NCBI GenBank assembly: GCA_016858145.1
Contig: JAEHOE010000014.1
Coordinates: 1,178,001-1,242,000, forward strand
Source of the DNA: Edaphochlamys debaryana
Taxonomy: Eukaryota > Chlorophyta > Chlorophyceae > Chlamydomonadales
DNA length: 64,000 nucleotides
Direction of reading: 5' to 3'
Shown: in pieces, positions 58,536-64,000 of the stretch
Layout of the letters: every line of letters begins with the position of its first letter
Numbering within the stretch: position 1 is the stretch's first letter
The notes under the pieces: model-generated
What the model was told of the DNA's origin: nothing
Database searches by the model: none
Seen by the model: only the letters and a program-made list of their open reading frames with translations
Made by a program: the position numbers and the translations under genes

Positions 58536-61500
58536 ATGCAGCAGACCATGCTGTGCAGCGGGCGCTTCGCGTCGGGCTGCCAGCCGAGGAGCGTGCATTC
58601 TCGGCGCGCTGCGCCCAAGCTCCGCTCACCGCTTGTCGTGCGTGCACATGTGGAGCCAGCGGAGGAGGAGCCCAGCACTAGCTACTCTCCAGCTGCGCGG
58701 CGAGCTCACCAGCTCTTATCCAAGCCTCGGGCTCCTATCGGCGCCGAGTATGGCGAGGTGAGAGCGCGGCCGCATTGACATTATTGCGTCAGAGGCCTGC
58801 ACGTTGCTGCGGGTAGCGGCGGGAGGAGTCGACCTCGTGGAGGGAAAGCATGCCCACGTTAACATGCCCCGCCTGGCCGCCACCGCGCCACGCAGCCCTC
58901 GGCCACTGGCGCCCCTTTCCCAGCCCCCCTCCTCCCGCCACCCCTTGCTCCCGATCCCCCCCATCTTCCCCCGCCCCCCAGGGCTTCATGCAGTTCCGCA
59001 TGGGCGGCGAGCCTCGGCGCCTGGACGTTGCGGCCCTGAACGAGCAGCTCAAGGCGGGCGGGGCGCTGCGGCACCGCTTCATCCTCAAGCCGGACGAGGC
59101 CTACGGGTGGGGAGGCGACGTTGGCGGGTTGGGGGATGCGGGGCTGGCACGGGGGCTGACGAGGCGGCCACGGGAGGGGAGGGCATGCGGGGGAGGGGTG
59201 CGCCGCGTGAGGGCGCCTGCCTCTCAGCCCACACACACGCCTGACCTCTCATCCCCTCCGCCTCCTTCCCCTCCCCTCCCCCCTCCCGCAGCACCGTGTT
59301 TGACTTTGACGCGATCGTGGCCGACACCGCCGCCGCCTACCGCCGCGCCTGGCAGCGCGTGGCGGGGCAGCGGGGGCTGCCGCTGCCCCCGCACGCGCGC
59401 CTGTCCATGCACAACACCGCCCCCGAGCGCATCATCATGGACGTGAGCGGGGGGCCCTGGCGGATGGGGGAGGGCTGTGGGGACGAGGAAGAGCCAGGGG
59501 GACCAGGGGGGACGATGCTGCAGGCCCTGCGGGGGGGGGGGAAGGGATCCGCAGGGGCTATCGCTGCCGAGCATCAGAGACGTGTGGCAGGCGGCGGGGG
59601 GGGAGGCGCTGGCCAGGGAGGAGAGGGGACTTGGGCAGCAATATTGCAGGGCTTTTGGGCGATACGGCTCGGCGCTGCTGGGACGGTGCGGACCAGACGG
59701 ATGGGGCAGAGCAGCACACGAGGAGGAGGTGTTCCCGAGCGTATGGTATCTTATTGGGCCCTGACAGCAGGAGTGAAAGAAGGGGTCTGGCATCATCCAA
59801 TGCGGCGCGGAAACTGAGAGGAGGACTAGTGGTGAAGAGCAAAGGGATGCACGTGTGTTTGCGCGGGCGGGGGGGCATGGAGGAAACGAAAAGCCGAAAA
59901 GGGTGCGGGAGGGTGGCCAGCGGAATGAACAGGCGGGGAGAAAGGATCTGCACAGGGCATGGCCCTCGAGCGGAGCGCCATGCACGTGCACCGCACTGGC
60001 AGCCGCGAGCTCTTGGGCGTAGAAAATACAACGGGAAAATGAGTGGAAGAGGGACCCACGCCGGACACAGGCCGTACGTGCATTTCGAATCCCCCCCACC
60101 CACCTTAACCTGCAACCTTTCCTGCGTCTCCAACCGGTTCCCTCCGCCTCCACCCCCTCCCCCCAGGTCCTGGGCTGGACCCGCAGCATGAAGGAGGCCC
60201 GCGCCATCGCCTTCGAGCTGGCAGAGACGTACTCGGCCGAGCTGCAGCGCCTGGGCGAGGCCGAGCCGGGCCCACCGGGGCCCGACGGGGTCCCGACCGC
60301 GCCCCGGCTGGGCCCGGGCGAGCCCCGCGCCGGCGTGCGCGACTGGCTGGCCTCGCTGCAGACGTTTGGTGTCCCCGTGGCGCTGGTGTCGGCGCTGGAC
60401 CGACCCACGGTTCGTCGGGCGCTGGAGCGCATGCACCTGCACGACCACTTCAGCGTGCTGGTGGGTGGGGCGGGGGCTGGAGGGATGGGCGGGAAGGGGG
60501 GAATGGCAATCTCTGGGGGCGCCTTGGGTTGGGCACGACCACTTTAGCGTGCTGGCGGGTGGGGCTGCGTCCCGTGGAGGGTGTACATTACGCGGGTTGT
60601 GTCTGGTTTAGGTGGAGGAATGGGAGGAAGAGGAGGCGAGCGAGGTGGGGGCCGTCCGGAGCCCGGCGGCGGGTCAGGTGGGTCCAGCGGTCCAAGGACG
60701 AACGGTGGTCAGGAACTCTTCTGTCCGCCGGCGAACCAGCACCGACGCCCCACCCCATACCCTACCCCCCTCCACCCCACCCCACCCCCCAGGTGACTGC
60801 CGAGGACGAGCTCGAGTCCGTGGCCCAGCGCTACCTGTCGGCGGCGCTGCAGCTCAACCGCCCGCCCAACATGTGCGCCGTGTTCGCGGGGACGCCGGAT
60901 GCCATCACGGCCGCACACAACTGCACCATGAAGGTAGGGAGGGGGGGGGGTTGCTAGGGGGGAGAAGGGGAGGGGAAAGGGGAGGGGCTAGGGAAGAGGG
61001 AGGGATTGGGGCTGAGAGGCTGAGCAGAGGGGGGGCGTGGGCAGGGTCTGGGGGGAGGGTCAATGGAAAAGAGAGGGAGCAGCTTGGTTGGGGCGGCGCT
61101 GGCAGCCGCGTCGACTTGTGGAGCGTGCCGCGGTGATTGCGCACCCCCGTCCAACCTCCACCCGCCCCACCTCCAAGCTCCTGCGCCCCCGCCTCAAGAT
61201 TCCCCTTCGTTTCCTCGCCCCTCCACCCGACCCCCAGGCCGTGGCTGTCGCGGGTCTGTCCCCCGAGTACCCCGCCTACAAGCTGCGCTCAGCGGACGTG
61301 ACGGTGGCGCGTCTGAGCGACCTCACGGTGGGGAGGGGGTGGGGCTGCTGAGGGGGGGTAAAGTTGCGGCTGTGCTCAAGCTGTAGCGGGGCCGGAAGCG
61401 GCATTTGGGGGCCTTGGAAGGCAGTGACATGGCGGTGATGCACCGAGGCCCGAGGGGTGTGCTGGGCCGGTCGTCACCACCGCTCGAGCCCCGCCCAGGC

Positions 61501-61721
61501 CTCGCTCCCACCCCCTAATCCAGCCCCTTCCACTCCCAAAACCCAACTCACCTCTCCCCCTCACCTCCTCACCCGACCCCCACCCCAACCCCCTACCCCC
61601 ACAGGTCTACAACCTGCGCCGCCTCTTCGCCTGCGCCGGTGACGAGTTCATGGACCTACGCAAGCAGCGGTCGGACGACAAGCCCGGAAACCGCCGCCGC
61701 GTGGCCAGCGCGATGATGTGA
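58536..61721 (+). CDS. HAD-superfamily hydrolase-like protein, probably plastid-targeted
   Basis: Seven exons: 58536-58757, 58982-59106, 59292-59442, 60167-60460, 60793-60933, 61238-61327 and 61605-61721. They total 1140 nt (379 residues), with all phases joining. The N-terminus (Ser/Arg/Ala-rich, then LVVRAHVEP) looks like a chloroplast transit peptide ending near residue 38. HAD motif I is TVFDFDAIVADT with D120 and D122. Motif II is VALVSALD with S241. The motif IV region, MCAVFAGTPDAITAAHNC, has Ala-Gly where active enzymes usually carry an acidic pair, and no GKP lysine is seen near TAEDELES. The C-terminus VYNLRRLFACAGDEFMD resembles a plant-specific plastid HAD group. Substrate is unknown and activity uncertain. 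The region between residues 190 and 220 is a Pro/Gly-rich insertion. Confidence 0.88.
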
Positions 61722-63556
61722 GCCGCGATCTGGATCTGGATCGCGGGCGATCTGGAACGCGGATCCCGCCGGCAGCCCCGGCAGCGTTGGTCTGGAACGG
61801 TCGGATTGGTCGGATGCGGGCCGGCAGCGCGCCTGAGCGAGCTTGGCTCGGCCCGCTCTGTGCCGAACGCAGCGACCATGCACCCTGTGCTCCGGGAGCT
61901 GTTGGGAAACGCGCGGCCGCGGAGACCGCGGGCCGGCGCCGTGGAGTCTGCAGGAGAGGGGGCGTGGCGCTTGGGGGCTAACCGGAGTGGGCGGCCCCCA
62001 AGCGCAGCGGCGCCGTAGCACCGGCGCTGGCTTCCGACTCCGCCCGTGGCCTCTCGAGGCAGGGAGCGTGGGCGGAGGGAGGCCTGGGAGTGCAGCGGCC
62101 TGTGGAGGAGGCGCGCAGGGGTGTGCGCGGACGGTTGGAGGGCGCAGAGGGCAGAGGAGTGGAGCGGGGAGCAGAGGAGCTTTGCGGCGCCGCGTTGGGC
62201 CGCTGCTGGTGCGTCCGCCCGAGGGATCGGGTCGGGCAGCCGGGGGTCAGGACCGAGGGGAGGGGAGGGAAGTGGTTTGAACGAGACGAGCCGAGCCGAG
62301 GCGAGGGAGGTCGTGGCGAGGGAGGGTGCGAAGCACGAGGAGCGGAGGGGAGCGGAGCGGCGAGGAAGAGCACGAGAGTCGCTCGATAGCGGCGGTGGCA
62401 GCGGGCGCCGCCGGCGCGACGCTGAGAGGGCGGCCCGCGGGGAGTGCAACCCGGCGAGATGCCGGAGCAATGCTTGAGGTTTTGGCCCCCTCCCCCGGGG
62501 TGTGATGAGGGATTGACGGTGCCGAAGACACGCGGGTTTCTCTTGCTCGGTGGCACGGACTCTAGAGGCGGCGGAGGGTTGAGGAGGGCGCCAATGTGGG
62601 CGCTATCGAGGGATAGGGCGCCCAGCCCTGGACCCGAGCTCCTGTGTGAATAGTCATTCCAAATTACGGCCGACGTTGTGGCCGCGTGTGAACCCGTGTA
62701 TGCTTAATCAACCGTTTGTTGGATGCTACGATGCTTGGATGCTAGGATCACGTTTCCCGCCCCCGAGTTTTGTTGCTGCAGGGTTACGGAAGGGATGGGC
62801 GCGATCCTCGTGAGGGGGCTGGGCAGGTGCAGCATGCACCTGTGTGCTTGGTATTGTACCCGAGCATGGCAGAGATGAGGTAGGGTGTGTTAAGGGCAGG
62901 CGGTGTCTCCAGCGGGCGGCAGTGCCCAGGTGGGGCCGGGCCGGGTTGGCGATGCGGTGGAGTTGGCGGCTTGGAGTCAAACTCAGGGCAGGCTGGTGCA
63001 GTGGTGTTTGATTGCGCGCATGCACCATCGGCATACTGCAGCTGTTACAGGTATGTCGGTAGGGGTGCTGGCTAGCGACCTCTGCGCTGCTCTTGTAAGC
63101 CTTGACGCCGACCGGTTCGCCTCCGCTTCTGCTCAAGACGCAAGAGCTGGCCCCGGGCAACTCAGGACCTGGCCTGGCCCCTAGGCCCCAGCTGCGAGGA
63201 GCAGGCGCACCAGGCACAGCCCTCTCCGCCTGCTGGGTTGAGAGCTAGGTAGGTGCTTGTGGGGCCAATGCAATGCGCAGCTACCCGGGTCTGGCCGGCG
63301 ATGATACACGGCTTCGCGGTTGGGACCTCGGGGTTGAAATGGTTCCCGGCCCTGAGGCGCTGCCCACTGGCTGCCGTGCAGAGGACCAGGCCAGGCCCAC
63401 AGGCTGCGGCACTGGCCCACACCTGAGGTACACAGCCACGGGGGTCCGAGAGGCGGGGCAGCAGTGCAACACGCATTTGCTGCACGCATGCAGCCACCCA
63501 CACACGACTGGGCGGACTTCCCGTCTGCCCCTGACGAGCTCCACGTTCCCCAACGC
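61722..63556. other. Downstream region of the HAD gene
   Basis: Starts with GATCTGGATCTGGATCG repeats (about 61728-61770), followed by GAGCGG/GGAGCG-rich sequence (about 62040-62430) much like the region after the gene ending at 1165. Probably a long 3' UTR at least in part. A TGTAA at 63094-63098 could be its poly(A) signal, but it is 1.37 kb from the stop. No second gene is visible. Confidence 0.4.
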
Positions 63557-64000
63557 ATGGTCGTCACGCCCGCCCTGCAACACCCGGCCAGCTCCACACC
63601 CCGCAGCGCTCTCCGGAACACAGCAACAGCCACTACCATACAATTTCAACTGAACCAGCATCTCACGCACAGGCTAGAACCAGCCCAGAAACTCTATGCA
63701 AGCCATCGCCAAGCCCCGCCTCCCCCTCCCACGTCCCCACGTGCCCTCCAGCTCCTCGAGGCCACGGAGCCGCCCCCGGCCCCACCGCCTGTGCAGCAAG
63801 AGCCCGTGGGCCGCAGCAGCGCACAGCGAAGTTCTAGTGACACCGTGCGTTCGGCACCGAGTGCACCCCCGGCCCCCGCCCCCCCCCCCCCCAGCACCCA
63901 CAAGAATGCGCTCCTCACCTACCCCGCCCAGAGCCCCACACACACGCCAACGCCGAGCCGCACCATGCCCCTCTCACGCTCTCGGCCTTCCTTCCTCATC
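63557..64000 (+). CDS. Possible 5' end of a gene running off the window
   Basis: An open frame from ATG 63557 to the window edge (148 codons without a stop). It contains Gln/Leu/His-rich and then Pro/Ser/Ala-rich low-complexity sequence, such as SSAQRSSSDTVRSAPSAPP. In GC-rich DNA such frames are common by chance, and other frames here are also open. No domain is recognised. Confidence 0.2.
   Translation, partial: MVVTPALQHPASSTPRSALRNTATATTIQFQLNQHLTHRLEPAQKLYASHRQAPPPPPTSPRALQLLEATEPPPAPPPVQQEPVGRSSAQRSSSDTVRSAPSAPPAPAPPPPSTHKNALLTYPAQSPTHTPTPSRTMPLSRSRPSFLI

Noticed and set aside
59224..60432. 402-codon minus-strand ORF opposite the HAD gene
   Set aside because: It runs across HAD exons 3-4 and the intron between them in antisense, and has no recognisable motif.

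Overview
This window looks like nuclear DNA of a GC-rich green alga, most likely chlorophycean (Chlamydomonas/Volvox-like). Genes are split into many short exons with GT..AG introns ending in C-rich tracts. Products carry transit-peptide-like N-termini and long Gly/Ala/Pro/Glu insertions. There are mononucleotide G/C runs, an L1-like retrotransposon and a large satellite array. I saw no rRNA, tRNA or CRISPR array.

Layout. 101-1165 (+): last three exons of an unrecognised gene. 1747-10320 (-): a 16-exon gene for a 599-residue NTP/NDP-exchange (TLC)-type carrier-like membrane protein. All exon phases join without a break. Its large last intron holds a 63-bp fragment of a LINE 3' end flanked by a 12-bp target-site duplication (TSD). 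10927-18948 (+): a full-length, about 8.0 kb LINE with ORF1 and an APE-type endonuclease/reverse transcriptase ORF2 carrying two in-frame stops. It is flanked by a perfect 13-bp TSD and appears to interrupt an older short ORF. Its 3' end matches the intron fragment, which defines the terminus of the family. 21654-45418: about 64 tandem copies of a 372-373 bp satellite (23.8 kb) with higher-order structure. 45.4-51.2 kb: mostly non-coding, with one ORF of unknown function, an 18-bp minisatellite and a strikingly CpG-poor stretch.

The right end holds a divergent gene pair. 51256-58076 (-) is a 17-exon AFG1/LACE1-type mitochondrial AAA ATPase of 773 residues. 58536-61721 (+) is a 7-exon, probably plastid-targeted HAD-fold protein of 379 residues. 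The last 2.3 kb has no convincing complete gene.

The host genes are unrelated housekeeping functions (solute transport, mitochondrial protein quality control, a plastid HAD protein) and do not form a pathway. The main interest lies in the repeats: a LINE family whose termini can be read directly from two insertions, hairpins repeated in its 3' UTR, and a satellite array with nested duplications. All exon models come from manual reading of splice sites, phase and family motifs; no search was run.
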